From NCBI GenBank assembly GCA_021325365.1, contig JAJPHF010000162.1, positions 1-30,477 on the forward strand: a DNA stretch of 30,477 bases. The letters are read 5' to 3'. The position numbers and the translations under genes were made by a program. The stretch comes from Pseudomonadota bacterium (GTDB lineage: Bacteria > Chloroflexota > UBA6077 > JAJPHF01). The notes below the pieces were generated by a model that was given only the letters and a program-made list of their open reading frames with translations, was not told the origin of the DNA and did no database searches. Below, piece by piece: positions 9,003 through 15,576 of this stretch (positions are counted from its first letter, which is position 1; every line of letters starts with the position of its first letter).

Positions 9003-9323
9003 CGCTCCGGGGCCCTGCCGGTGCGCTGCGCCGCCGACGATCCTGCGCGCCTGTCGAGTCTCGCCGCGCGTCGCCGGCGAGGCGCCCCCAACGGGACGCC
9101 GTTTGGCAGGGATCGAGGCCACTGGCACAGGAAGACGCGGCGCAACGCGCCGGCCGCGGGACCAGACTATATCTATACAAAGGTATTATCGGCGGGAACC
9201 AAGCAGAATGTGTACCGAGCCGAGATCGCGTGGTCGGCTATTGGGGGAGGGTCTTACCCCGCCGAAAGTAGATAACCGCGACCTACTTTCGTGGATGCCA
9301 CTGGGCGCCGCCGCGCTGCCGCG
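9003..9323. other. Non-coding gap between pheA and the split kinase
   Basis: This 321-bp stretch has no convincing gene; frames crossing it lack coding character. It holds an AT-rich patch around 9165-9190 with a TATAGT-like -10 on the minus strand (9171-9166) suited to the kinase, and an inverted repeat at 9263-9291. Confidence 0.5.
9263..9291. repeat. 9-bp inverted repeat downstream of pheA
   Basis: CGAAAGTAG (9263-9271) and CTACTTTCG (9283-9291) are perfectly complementary with an 11-base spacer. It begins 33 bp after the pheA stop codon. It has no T-run and is not GC-rich, so an operator for the leftward kinase gene is as likely as a terminator. Confidence 0.45.
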
Positions 9324-10436
9324 CTACGCGAGGGCCGCCGCTTCGGCGCGCGGCCAGGCGCCGAGCACCTTGAGGTAGGCGCAGTGCTGCTCGACGGCGC
9401 GCAGCACCGCCTGGAGCTTCGGGTCGGCGGCGTGGCCCTGTAGCTCCACGAAGAAGACGTAGTCCCAGGCGCGGCGCCGCGACGGCCGCGACTGAATGCT
9501 GCTCAGGTTCACACCCGCCTGGGCGAACAGCGCCACCACGTCGCGGAGCGCGCCGACGCGGTCGCGGATGCTGAATAGCAGCGCCGTCTTGTCGTCGCCG
9601 GTCGGTCTGCTCGTCAGCTCGCGGGCGAGCACGTAGAAGCGGGTGTAGTTCTGGGCAAAGTCCTCGATGTCGGCGGCGACGACGTCAAGTCCGTACACCT
9701 CGGCGGCCAGCCGGGGCGAGATGGCGGCGCTGGCCGGCGTCTCCGCCGCCTGCGCGGCGGCCCGCGCCGTGCTCACCACCTGCACGATCTCGCGGCCCGG
9801 CAGGTTGGTGCTGAGCCAGCGGCGGCACTGCCCGAGCGCCACCGGGTTCGTGAACACCGTGCGGATCGCCTCGGGCGCGCAGCGCGCGACGAGCTGGTGG
9901 TGGATCGGCAGGATGATCTCGGAGACGACCTTCAGCTCGGAGTCCACGAAGGCGTCCAGCGTTTCGTGGACCGGCCCCTCCGTCGAGTTCTCGACGGGCA
10001 CGACGCCGTAGTCGCAGCCGCCGCGCGCGGTCTCCAGAAAGGTGTCGGGGATGCTGGGCAGCGCCACGTACTCGGCCGCCGCCCCGAAGCGCTCCAAGGC
10101 CGCCTGGTGCGTGAACGTCGCCGCCGGCCCCATGTAGCCGATCCGCTCGGCGCGCTCCAGGCTGCGCATGGCGGAGAGGATCTCGCGGTAGATGGCGCGC
10201 AGGTGGCTGGCGGTGAGGGGGCCCTGGCTCGCGCCCGTGACGTTGGCGAGCACGGCCGCCTCGCGGTCCGGCGCGAAAACGACCGCGCCGCGCTCCGCCT
10301 TGTCGGCACCGACCCGCTCCACCAGCCGGCCGCGCTCGTCCAGAAGCCGCACGATCTGCCGGTCGAGCGCGTCGATCTCCTGCCGGAGCGCGCCGAGCGC
10401 GTCCTTGCCGCCCTGGCCCGCGGTGTCCTCGCTCAC
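9324..10436 (-). CDS. pheA: Bifunctional chorismate mutase / prephenate dehydratase (P-protein)
   Basis: This 370-aa enzyme would convert chorismate to prephenate and then phenylpyruvate in phenylalanine synthesis. Residues about 13-95 form the AroQ chorismate mutase helices (LRQEIDALDRQIVRLLDERG). The dehydratase domain starts at RIGYMGPAATFTHQAA and includes VPVENSTEGPV and the catalytic NYTRFYVL. A C-terminal ACT domain (LLFSIRDRVGALRDVVALF, then NLSSIQSRPSRR) should bind phenylalanine for feedback inhibition; the usual ESRP motif reads QSRP. I start it at GTG 10436 because the upstream in-frame ATG (10508) belongs to a substrate-binding-protein relic that runs in frame into this gene. Length is normal from the GTG. 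Confidence 0.9.
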   Translation of the reverse strand: MSEDTAGQGGKDALGALRQEIDALDRQIVRLLDERGRLVERVGADKAERGAVVFAPDREAAVLANVTGASQGPLTASHLRAIYREILSAMRSLERAERIGYMGPAATFTHQAALERFGAAAEYVALPSIPDTFLETARGGCDYGVVPVENSTEGPVHETLDAFVDSELKVVSEIILPIHHQLVARCAPEAIRTVFTNPVALGQCRRWLSTNLPGREIVQVVSTARAAAQAAETPASAAISPRLAAEVYGLDVVAADIEDFAQNYTRFYVLARELTSRPTGDDKTALLFSIRDRVGALRDVVALFAQAGVNLSSIQSRPSRRRAWDYVFFVELQGHAADPKLQAVLRAVEQHCAYLKVLGAWPRAEAAALA

Positions 10437-10499
10437 CCCTGCCCCCTGTCCGCTGCCTACAGTGTCGCGTACCCGCGGCCAATGCGGCAACGTCGGCGA

Positions 10500-10691
10500 G
10501 GCGGCCATGAGCCGCCGCAGGACCTCCGGCTGCTCGCGGAGGTAGCCGCGGGTCGTGACGAGCGTGCCTCGCTGGTACTTAAGGCCGAGCGTCGACCGGT
10601 CGGCCAGTCCGGCAAAGCTGGCGCGGGCCAGCGCGACGCTGAGCGGCGTGATCGTGGCGGACTCCAGCGCGCCGCTCGCTGCACCTGGGCT
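10500..10691 (-). pseudogene. Fragment of an ABC-transporter substrate-binding protein (NMT1/SsuA-like)
   Basis: About 60 in-frame codons read leftward from 10691, directly after the stop of the MBL remnant. They encode ESATITPLSVALARASFAGL, then ADRSTLGLKYQRGTLVTTRG and YLREQPEVLRRLM. This resembles the C-terminal lobe of NitT/TauT/NMT1-type periplasmic binding proteins, where a predicted ligand-facing loop is followed by TTRxYLxExPDVVRRFLRA. There is no start, signal peptide or N-terminal lobe, and the last helix is missing. The frame continues without a stop into pheA. I infer a deletion relic. The family call rests on one conserved stretch. Confidence 0.6.
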
Positions 10692-10885
10692 TCAGACGGG
10701 CCGCGCGCGGCCCACGTCGTAGCGCAAGAGGTCTTCGCCGACCACGAACCGGTCGAAGTCGTGGGCCACGTCGGCGCGCACCTCGTCAGTGTTCACCGGC
10801 CCCAGGTGGCTGAGCAGGAGAAGCTTGGGATCGGCCAGCCGCGCGATGCGCCCCACGTCCTTGGTGCTCGTGTGGTAGCGGTTGC
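10692..10885 (-). pseudogene. Ribonuclease Z-like MBL-fold hydrolase, C-terminal part (split by the element)
   Basis: From the attachment core leftward the frame reads NRYHTSTKDVGRIARLADPK, then LLLLSHLGPVNTDEV, ending at TGA 10692-10694. HTSTKDVGRIA and the LSHL histidine are the C-terminal signature of RNase Z/arylsulfatase-like MBL proteins (HTSxxxAGxIA...LxLxHL). The N-terminal 221 residues are at 27233-27895. Joining the halves at the 12-bp core gives AKRNRYHTSTKDVG in one frame and a 281-aa protein. The last metal-binding histidine is on this half, so the integrated element should inactivate the gene. Confidence 0.85.
10874..10885. repeat. attL core of the integrated element
   Basis: GGTAGCGGTTGC, identical to 27232-27243. 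Host MBL sequence lies to its left and element sequence to its right. An arm ACTGCCGC follows at 10896-10903 and pairs with GCGGCAGT left of attR (27220-27227) to make a dyad-symmetric attP when the element is circular. Confidence 0.88.
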
Positions 10886-10976
10886 TGTAGCCATTACTGC
10901 CGCACCACATCCGTCTGCGCTAGCCGGCCCTGCACTGCACCGAGCATTGAGCGCGAGCTAATCCTCGTGTAGAAGT

Positions 10977-10988
10977 GGGGCGCGCCCC
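10977..10988. repeat. GGGGCGCGCCCC palindrome next to attL
   Basis: A 12-bp perfect palindrome followed by TT. It starts 5 bases after the stop codon (10970-10972) that the integrase would reach in the circular form, so it may act with the next hairpin as an integrase terminator there. Confidence 0.4.
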
Positions 10989-11002
10989 TTCCGCTCCGCT
11001 CA

Positions 11003-11033
11003 AGAGCCGCCATCCCTCCGGGGGGGCGGCTCT
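11003..11033. terminator. Hairpin in the left end, possible terminator
   Basis: Arms AGAGCCGCC (11003-11011) and GGCGGCTCT (11025-11033) are perfectly complementary around a 13-base loop. There is no T-run on either strand, so the function is uncertain. Confidence 0.45.
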
Positions 11034-11241
11034 CTGCGTCCTCCCGGGCTTGCTCAGTGAAGATTATTCCCTGGTCAGTATACCGGTCGATACGCATACT
11101 TCTGTCAATTCCATGCCCGAGAGTCACACCACCAGCACCACACTTTTAGGCCGGCATTGGGAATACGAATGCTGGGGGGTACGCATAGGTGACTGATTGT
11201 CAGAAACTCGGCCAGAAGCATGCATGCGTAGCCGTCTTTGG

Positions 11242-11297
11242 GATGGTTACCAATCTAACCTATGCGCCCGTGAGGGTTGGTTAGATTGGTAACCATC
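11242..11297. repeat. 19-bp perfect inverted repeat
   Basis: GATGGTTACCAATCTAACC (11242-11260) and its exact reverse complement (11279-11297) flank an 18-base spacer. The arms are AT-rich for this genome and no gene crosses them. An intrinsic terminator is unlikely; an operator, a recombination or replication site, or a small structured RNA are options. Confidence 0.85.
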
Positions 11298-11432
11298 ACC
11301 ACGCCACGGTGACCCGACTACAGGCATGTCACGTGTTGTTTTGACCATTACTTTTATCCTCCTCTCGTGAAGCTGTATAGTTTGTACGTTGTAGACGAGC
11401 GCGGCGATTCCCGCCGCGGAAGGAGGCCATCA

Positions 11433-11642
11433 ATGCGAACCACCGCCGAACCCCTCGGGCCAGACATCACGAGCGTCAGCGCGGCGCTAAGTCGTGACGA
11501 GGCGCGCCGCGTGCGGCTGCGGGCAGCCCTGTGCGGCCAGACTGTCTCGCAATACGTCCGCGAGCTCATCCGGCAGGACGCGAGGCAGGACGAGGCGGAT
11601 GTCGCTGCCGCACTAGCAGCCGCGGTCGGCCGGGAGCGGTAG
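11433..11642 (+). CDS. Ribbon-helix-helix DNA-binding protein
   Basis: This 69-aa protein has one domain: a short strand (TSVSAALS), helix A (RDEARRVRLRAALCG), and helix B after TVSQYVRELIRQDA. This is the CopG/Arc-like or DUF1778-like pattern, in which the first strand of a dimer contacts DNA. In a phage element it would be an early regulator, perhaps of the inverted repeats just upstream. ATG 11433 follows AGGAGG by 6 bases and is preferred over the frame start at 11367. A hairpin (CGCGGCG/CGCCGCG, 11400-11418) directly precedes the ribosome site and could affect translation. TATAGT at 11376-11381 may be its -10. Confidence 0.65.
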   Translation: MRTTAEPLGPDITSVSAALSRDEARRVRLRAALCGQTVSQYVRELIRQDARQDEADVAAALAAAVGRER

Positions 11643-11652
11643 AGTGAAAGAA

Positions 11653-11937
11653 ATGAAGCGGCGACCGAGCGGGGGCCTAATCCCGCCCAGCCGCCTAGTA
11701 GGCCCCGACCCGGTGAGCAACCAAGACCGAGCACCTACGAGCCCATTATTGCATACTCCGGTAACCACCCGCCGCACCACGGGTGCCACGCGGCTGCCCC
11801 ACCGCGCCCCCACCGTCACCGTCGAGCACGAGCACGACCTGAACCTCGCCCGCTGCGCAGCGGCGCTGCTGGTCCTGCTCGGCGCGGCCCCCAGCGCTAA
11901 CGCCTCGTACCACGGAGCGCAAGATGGTGGGCGATGA
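11653..11937 (+). CDS. Small hypothetical protein upstream of the helicase
   Basis: The 94-aa frame starts at ATG 11653 (GTG 11644 is also possible) and overlaps the helicase start by 14 bases. The first 60 residues are rich in Pro, Thr and Arg and look unstructured. The end, EHDLNLARCAAALLVLLGA, is a helix of the type seen in small phage proteins upstream of replication genes. The position between two same-strand genes and the overlap support translation. I do not recognise the family. Confidence 0.45.
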   Translation: MKRRPSGGLIPPSRLVGPDPVSNQDRAPTSPLLHTPVTTRRTTGATRLPHRAPTVTVEHEHDLNLARCAAALLVLLGAAPSANASYHGAQDGGR

Positions 11938-13459
11938 GGCGCGCGTTACACCGATCTTCGACCCCGGCGACCTCTGGCGGCTGGAGCGCTACCGACTGGG
12001 CGGTGCGCTCGACGACCTCGACGCTCTGAAATCAGACATCTGCCGGCAGGTCGCCGAGGCCATGCAGAACGCGAATGGCCGCGGGCGCGATGGCGCACTA
12101 GATGACGTGCTAGCGACGCTCGACCCGGCCGACGCCGCGGCTATCCGGGACGGCATGGCGATGACCGACCCTTACGGAGAGGACCCGGGGGGCGAGGCGT
12201 CGACGCCTCGCCCCCGCTTCACCCTGGAATCCCTGGATGACCTCGCCAAACGGCCACCGCTAGAGTGGCAGATTGAGGGCTACAGCGTTGTCGGCACGCT
12301 GGGAGTGGCCTACGGCCCAAGCGGCGTCGGCAAGACGCTGCTGGAGATGGCCGAGAACTGCTGCCTGGCATCGAGCAAGGACTTCTGCGGCCGCAAGACC
12401 CGCGGCGGCTATGTAGTACACGTGCTTGCGGAGGGCGCCAGCGGCGCTCTCCAGCGCGTGCAGACGTGGCTCAAGCATCATCCCGGCGCCGACCTGAGCC
12501 GCCTGCGCTTCATCTGTGAGGCGGTGAACCTGATGGAGGACGCCGAGGTGGGCGCGCTGCTCGCCCAAATCGCCACGCTCCCCGAGCCGCCCGTGAAAAT
12601 CACCATCGACACGATGGCGCGCTGCATGGTCGGCGGCGATGAGAACAGCAGCCGGGATGTCGGCAGGGTGGTGGCGGCCTGCGACCGCATTATCGCGGCG
12701 ACGGGCGCCCATGTCCGCCTGGTGCATCACACCGGCAAGGGCGGCGAGGTCGAGCGCGGCTCGTCGGCGCTGCGCGGCGCCGCGCAGACGATGCTCTTTC
12801 TCACTGCCAACGACGGTGTGCTGACACTGCACTGCGACAAGCAGCGGGACGGCGACGAGTTCGAGGACATCACTCTCACGATAGTCGCTGATAGTACCAC
12901 TGAGAGTTGTTTCCTGGCCCCCGCCGAGCCACCGGAGCGCAGCCACGAACTGACCCCGAGCGCGCGGCACGTGCTGGCTGCTCTGGCCGAGCACTTCCCG
13001 GAGGACGAGGGCGCCGCGACCACCTGGTGGCTCAAAGTCTCCGGGGTTTCTGAGCCGACCTTCTATCGCGCCCGGAAGCAACTGCTCCGCGAGCAGTACG
13101 TGCGGCAGGAAGGCAAGCGGCACGTGCTCGCGGAACTGGGTCGCGTCACGCTCGGGCTGCCGCTGGTTACTATCACTGGCCCGGTGATAGTAACCCCGGC
13201 AGGTGATAGCTCTCACTTGACAGAATCGAGCGCTGGCATGCCCGAGCTATCAGCGCGCGATTTGGCGCCGGTGCAGCAAACTCTCACTACTCTCACCGAA
13301 CTATCATCGACCTCTCATGAGAGTAGCCCAGCCCCCGAAAATTACTATCTATCACTCTCCCCCCCCTATAGGGGGGAGAGTGATGAGAGTAATTGGGAGG
13401 GGGAGAGCCCGGACAACGGGGGTGCTCACCTACCGGGGAGGGGAGGGGACGATGCTTGA
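11924..13459 (+). CDS. RepA-like AAA ATPase/replicative helicase
   Basis: This 511-aa protein has the layout of hexameric RepA/DnaB-type phage helicases. Residues about 100-300 hold the RecA-like core: Walker A GPSGVGKT (131-138), Walker B KITIDTMAR (about 225-233), the LVHHTGK sensor motif and RGSSALRGAAQTM with a possible arginine finger. A winged-helix-like segment follows (SARHVLAALAEHF, then KVSGVSEPTFYRARKQLL, about 345-390). The last ~95 residues are low-complexity Ser/Thr/Gly-rich and are encoded by the iteron-like DNA at 13165-13390, suggesting that this DNA is kept for its sequence. It overlaps the primase start by 8 bases, so the two are likely translated together and unwind and prime the element's DNA. 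Confidence 0.82.
   Translation: MVGDEARVTPIFDPGDLWRLERYRLGGALDDLDALKSDICRQVAEAMQNANGRGRDGALDDVLATLDPADAAAIRDGMAMTDPYGEDPGGEASTPRPRFTLESLDDLAKRPPLEWQIEGYSVVGTLGVAYGPSGVGKTLLEMAENCCLASSKDFCGRKTRGGYVVHVLAEGASGALQRVQTWLKHHPGADLSRLRFICEAVNLMEDAEVGALLAQIATLPEPPVKITIDTMARCMVGGDENSSRDVGRVVAACDRIIAATGAHVRLVHHTGKGGEVERGSSALRGAAQTMLFLTANDGVLTLHCDKQRDGDEFEDITLTIVADSTTESCFLAPAEPPERSHELTPSARHVLAALAEHFPEDEGAATTWWLKVSGVSEPTFYRARKQLLREQYVRQEGKRHVLAELGRVTLGLPLVTITGPVIVTPAGDSSHLTESSAGMPELSARDLAPVQQTLTTLTELSSTSHESSPAPENYYLSLSPPYRGESDESNWEGESPDNGGAHLPGRGGDDA
13165..13195. repeat. 12-bp inverted repeat GGTTACTATCAC/GTGATAGTAACC
   Basis: Perfect arms (13165-13176, 13184-13195) around a 7-base loop. Each arm contains one ACTATCA unit, so it is two iterons facing each other. 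Confidence 0.75.
13353..13384. repeat. 32-bp perfect palindrome centred on TATA
   Basis: ATCACTCTCCCCCC (13353-13366), TATA, then the exact reverse complement of the first arm (13371-13384). With one gap the symmetry extends to about 13341-13393. It lies inside the 3' end of the helicase gene, 70 bases before the primase start, so it could be an origin structure or affect the helicase-primase transcript. Confidence 0.85.
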
Positions 13460-14693
13460 GGCTGCCGGGCTTGACCTCCTGGACCTGGTGAGCCGCGTCA
13501 CGCCGCTCCGCAAGGCGAGCAACACCGATGGCGGAGAGTACGTGGGCGCCTGCCCGGACTGCGGTGGCACCGATCGCTTTCACGTCTGGCCGAACGCGGA
13601 ACGCCCGCACTGGCGATGCGGCCTGCCCGGCCGGAACGGGTGCGGCCGTGGTGGCGACCTCATCCAATGGCTGATTGACTTCGGCGGGCTGGGCTTCCCC
13701 GAGGCCGCCCGCGCCGCGGGCAAGGCGCTCGTGGACCACCGCCCCGTGCGCCCCGTGCGGCCGCCGTCACCCCCCGCACCGCGCCTACCGCCCGATACCG
13801 ACCCGCCGCCGCCTGCCTGGCAAGCGCGCGCCCGGGCCATTGCCGCCCGCGCCGCGGAGGTGCTGTGGTCCCCGGACGGGGCGGCGGCGCTCCGCTACCT
13901 CCGCGAGGAGCGCGGGCTCAGCGACGCCACTATCCAGGCCGCCGGGCTCGGCTACGTGCCGGTGGAGGTGTACGACCCGCCGTACAAGTGGGGGCTCACC
14001 GGCAAGCGGGTATACGTGCCCCCGGGCATCACCATCCCCGTGGAGGCGCACGGCGCGTTGTGGGCGCTCAAGGTGCGGCGGCTCGACGGCTCTATACCGC
14101 GATACATCCAACCCCGCGACGGTAAGGTCGCGCTCTACGGCGCCGACCAGCTACAGGGTCGCGCCCTCTGCGTGCTGACCGAGGGCGAGTTTGACGCGCT
14201 CCTGCTGCGCCAGGAGGCCGGCGACCTGGTCGATGTGGCGACGCTGGGCAGTGCGACGGCCTTGCCGACGCCCCGGTGGGCCTGGGCGCTGCGCCACGCC
14301 GGTGTGTGGCTCGTGGCCTATGACCGGGATGCCGCCGGGGCCAAGGGCGGGGCCAGGATGGCGGCTCTCAGCCGCCGGGTGCGCATCGTCCAGCCCTTCA
14401 GCGGGAAAGACCTCACGGCGATGGTGCGGGCGGGCGGCGACTTGCGGGCGTGGGCCACCGGGCTGGTCGCCCGGTACACCCCGTTGTCTCCGCGAGCCGT
14501 GGTACCTCCCCCGGCGTCGTCTCCGGCGCCGAGCGCATCGCCGGCGCCGCCCTGCCTCTGCGTCCAGTGCGAGCGGCGCCCCGCTGGCCCGCACCGGCAG
14601 TTCATCTGCGACCTGTGCGACGCCGCGAATCAGAGTCGCTTCGGGCGGCCGGCGATGCCGGAGCACCCGCCCGGTGTCGCGTCAAAACGCTAG
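13452..14693 (+). CDS. DnaG-type phage primase (zinc-binding plus Toprim domains)
   Basis: This 413-aa protein starts with a CHC2-like zinc domain: C34 and C37 in GACPDCGGTDRFHVWP, C56 (HWRCGLPG) and C64 (NGCGRGGD). The Toprim domain has the catalytic glutamate in VLTEGEFDALLL (about 240) and the DxD pair in VAYDRDAAG (about 290). A Pro/Ala-rich linker leads to a second four-cysteine ribbon (CVQC ... CDLC, about 367-390), which could bind DNA or the helicase. It would make RNA primers for element replication. ATG 13452 follows a GGAGGGG-type site and overlaps the helicase end. Confidence 0.85.
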   Translation: MLEAAGLDLLDLVSRVTPLRKASNTDGGEYVGACPDCGGTDRFHVWPNAERPHWRCGLPGRNGCGRGGDLIQWLIDFGGLGFPEAARAAGKALVDHRPVRPVRPPSPPAPRLPPDTDPPPPAWQARARAIAARAAEVLWSPDGAAALRYLREERGLSDATIQAAGLGYVPVEVYDPPYKWGLTGKRVYVPPGITIPVEAHGALWALKVRRLDGSIPRYIQPRDGKVALYGADQLQGRALCVLTEGEFDALLLRQEAGDLVDVATLGSATALPTPRWAWALRHAGVWLVAYDRDAAGAKGGARMAALSRRVRIVQPFSGKDLTAMVRAGGDLRAWATGLVARYTPLSPRAVVPPPASSPAPSASPAPPCLCVQCERRPAGPHRQFICDLCDAANQSRFGRPAMPEHPPGVASKR

Positions 14694-14703
14694 GAGAGGT
14701 ACT

Positions 14704-14934
14704 ATGCTGCGCTCGCCTACTTCACCCGCCCCGGCCTACCCCGCCGTGCGCTGCACACTGTGCAGCGCCGCGGTGCTGGTCCCGCCAGTCGTCCCGTTCG
14801 ACCCGTGGCTCGCCCAAGAGCGCCGGGTCGACTTCCTGGCCGAGCACCTCCGCCTCGGCCACGGCTTCAGCCGCCAGGATGCTGTCCAATGGGCGGCCAC
14901 GGACGCCGTTCCGTGGAGCGGGGCAGGGCGATGA
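14704..14934 (+). CDS. Small putative zinc-binding protein
   Basis: This 76-aa protein starts at ATG 14704, four bases after AGGAGAGG. It has CTLCSA followed about 30 residues later by EHLRLGHGFS, a possible C2H2-type metal site (Cys-x2-Cys ... His-x4-His). The rest is not recognised. It follows the primase by 10 bases, and its TGA overlaps the next ATG (ATGA), so it is in the replication operon. A nucleic-acid accessory role is a guess from position. Confidence 0.6.
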   Translation: MLRSPTSPAPAYPAVRCTLCSAAVLVPPVVPFDPWLAQERRVDFLAEHLRLGHGFSRQDAVQWAATDAVPWSGAGR

Positions 14935-15338
14935 CGCCGCAGTTTGAGCGTGCCCCCGACGATGGCGGCATCCGCGAAGCATCCAGGCCGCTGCTCGATG
15001 CGCACGGGCGCCAGCCGTCCCTGACCGCGGCGCCCGTGTCCGCGGCGCCGACCGGCGAGCTATTCCACCAGGCCGATGTGGTCGAGCTTGTCCGCGCCGT
15101 GGCGACGCCGCGTGGGCGCCTGCCGGCGGGCGCCCGGTTCCTGGTCGTCTGCGAGGACGATGCGGCGTGGGCCGAGGTCATCGTGGTGCCGGTCGGCGCA
15201 GAGGGCAGCCGGCCGTTCGCGCTGCGCCGGGAAGTGCTGGCGTTGCGTCGCCATCTGTCCCCCGAGGAGATCGCGGCCGCCCGCGACAATGTGCGGGTAG
15301 TGTTGGGCGTGCCGGACCCGGAGCCAGCAGCGAGCTAG
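14931..15338 (+). CDS. Hypothetical protein at the end of the replication operon
   Basis: This 135-aa protein overlaps the previous gene through ATGA. The first ~40 residues look disordered. The rest (ELFHQADVVELVRAVATPRG, ARFLVVCEDDAAWAEVIVVP, LRREVLALRRHLSPEEIAAA) alternates strands and helices like a small alpha/beta domain. I do not recognise it. A strong terminator hairpin begins 20 bases after its stop, so it ends the rightward early operon. Confidence 0.55.
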   Translation: MTPQFERAPDDGGIREASRPLLDAHGRQPSLTAAPVSAAPTGELFHQADVVELVRAVATPRGRLPAGARFLVVCEDDAAWAEVIVVPVGAEGSRPFALRREVLALRRHLSPEEIAAARDNVRVVLGVPDPEPAAS

Positions 15339-15357
15339 TGGGGCGTAGAGACGCCAT

Positions 15358-15399
15358 CGCCCCCGGCCTGGGCGTAGGAGCGCGCCCAGGCCGGGGGCG
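15358..15399 (+). terminator. Strong terminator after the replication operon
   Basis: A perfect 17-bp stem: CGCCCCCGGCCTGGGCG (15358-15374) and CGCCCAGGCCGGGGGCG (15383-15399), with an 8-base loop. It is followed by GTTTG. It lies 20 bp after the stop of the last rightward early gene. Confidence 0.8.
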
Positions 15400-15405
15400 G
15401 TTTGC

Positions 15406-15435
15406 CCCTCGGCGGGAGACACCGCCCGCCGAGGG
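15406..15435. terminator. Second hairpin in the convergent gap
   Basis: Arms CCCTCGGCGGG (15406-15416) and CCCGCCGAGGG (15425-15435), 11 bp perfect, 8-base loop. With the neighbouring hairpins it probably insulates converging transcripts. Confidence 0.6.
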
Positions 15436-15495
15436 AATGGGAGACGCCGCCGACCACTCGCCGCCCCAGGGGGAACAGAGCAACCCTCGGGACGG

Positions 15496-15558
15496 CTCGG
15501 TCCCCGCCCAGTTCAAAGCGCGGGGCAGGCCGGCTAGCACGCGATGCGGGGGACCGAG
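15496..15558 (-). terminator. Third inverted repeat, after the leftward gene
   Basis: CTCGGTCCCC (15496-15505) and GGGGACCGAG (15549-15558) are complementary but 43 bases apart. It lies 18 bases past the stop of the leftward 263-aa gene and may help end its transcript. Confidence 0.35.
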
Positions 15559-15576
15559 GCCCGCTCGCGCACGTCC

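Larger units (their letters stand above)
10886..11432. other. Non-coding left end of the element
   Basis: These 547 bp carry no supported gene; frames of 60-77 codons here lack ribosome sites and family features. The stretch is AT-richer than its surroundings. It holds half of attP, three inverted repeats (10977-10988, 11003-11033, 11242-11297), and TACGCAT at 11091-11097 and 11180-11186 with the inverted form ATGCGTA at 11224-11230. In the circular form this is the region just downstream of the integrase, so some hairpins may end that transcript. Confidence 0.6.
12872..13390. repeat. Iteron-like ACTmTCA repeats within the helicase gene (candidate origin)
   Basis: ACTCTCA or ACTATCA, or their complements, occur at 12872, 12889, 12901, 13169, 13185, 13280, 13289, 13300 and 13384. 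Shorter forms (TGATAG, CTATCA, CTCTCA) occur at 13204, 13210, 13247, 13312 and 13351. Three direct copies at 13280-13306 are 9 and 11 bases apart, about one helical turn. Such repeats next to a replication initiator are typical of phage and plasmid origins. No binding has been shown; this is inference from pattern and position. Confidence 0.6.

Noticed and set aside
10436..10508. ATG 10508 as the start of pheA
   Set aside because: The residues before GTG 10436 continue a substrate-binding-protein relic and are not part of a chorismate mutase domain.
10874..10885. tRNA gene as the integration target
   Set aside because: No tRNA-like cloverleaf is seen at either junction; the core lies within a protein-coding frame that rejoins exactly.
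10975..11196. Rightward 73-codon frame in the left end of the element
   Set aside because: No ribosome site, no family pattern, and it crosses several inverted repeats; treated as non-coding.
12872..13390. CRISPR array
   Set aside because: The repeats are 7 bp, in both orientations, irregularly spaced and inside a coding region; they resemble iterons, not CRISPR repeats.
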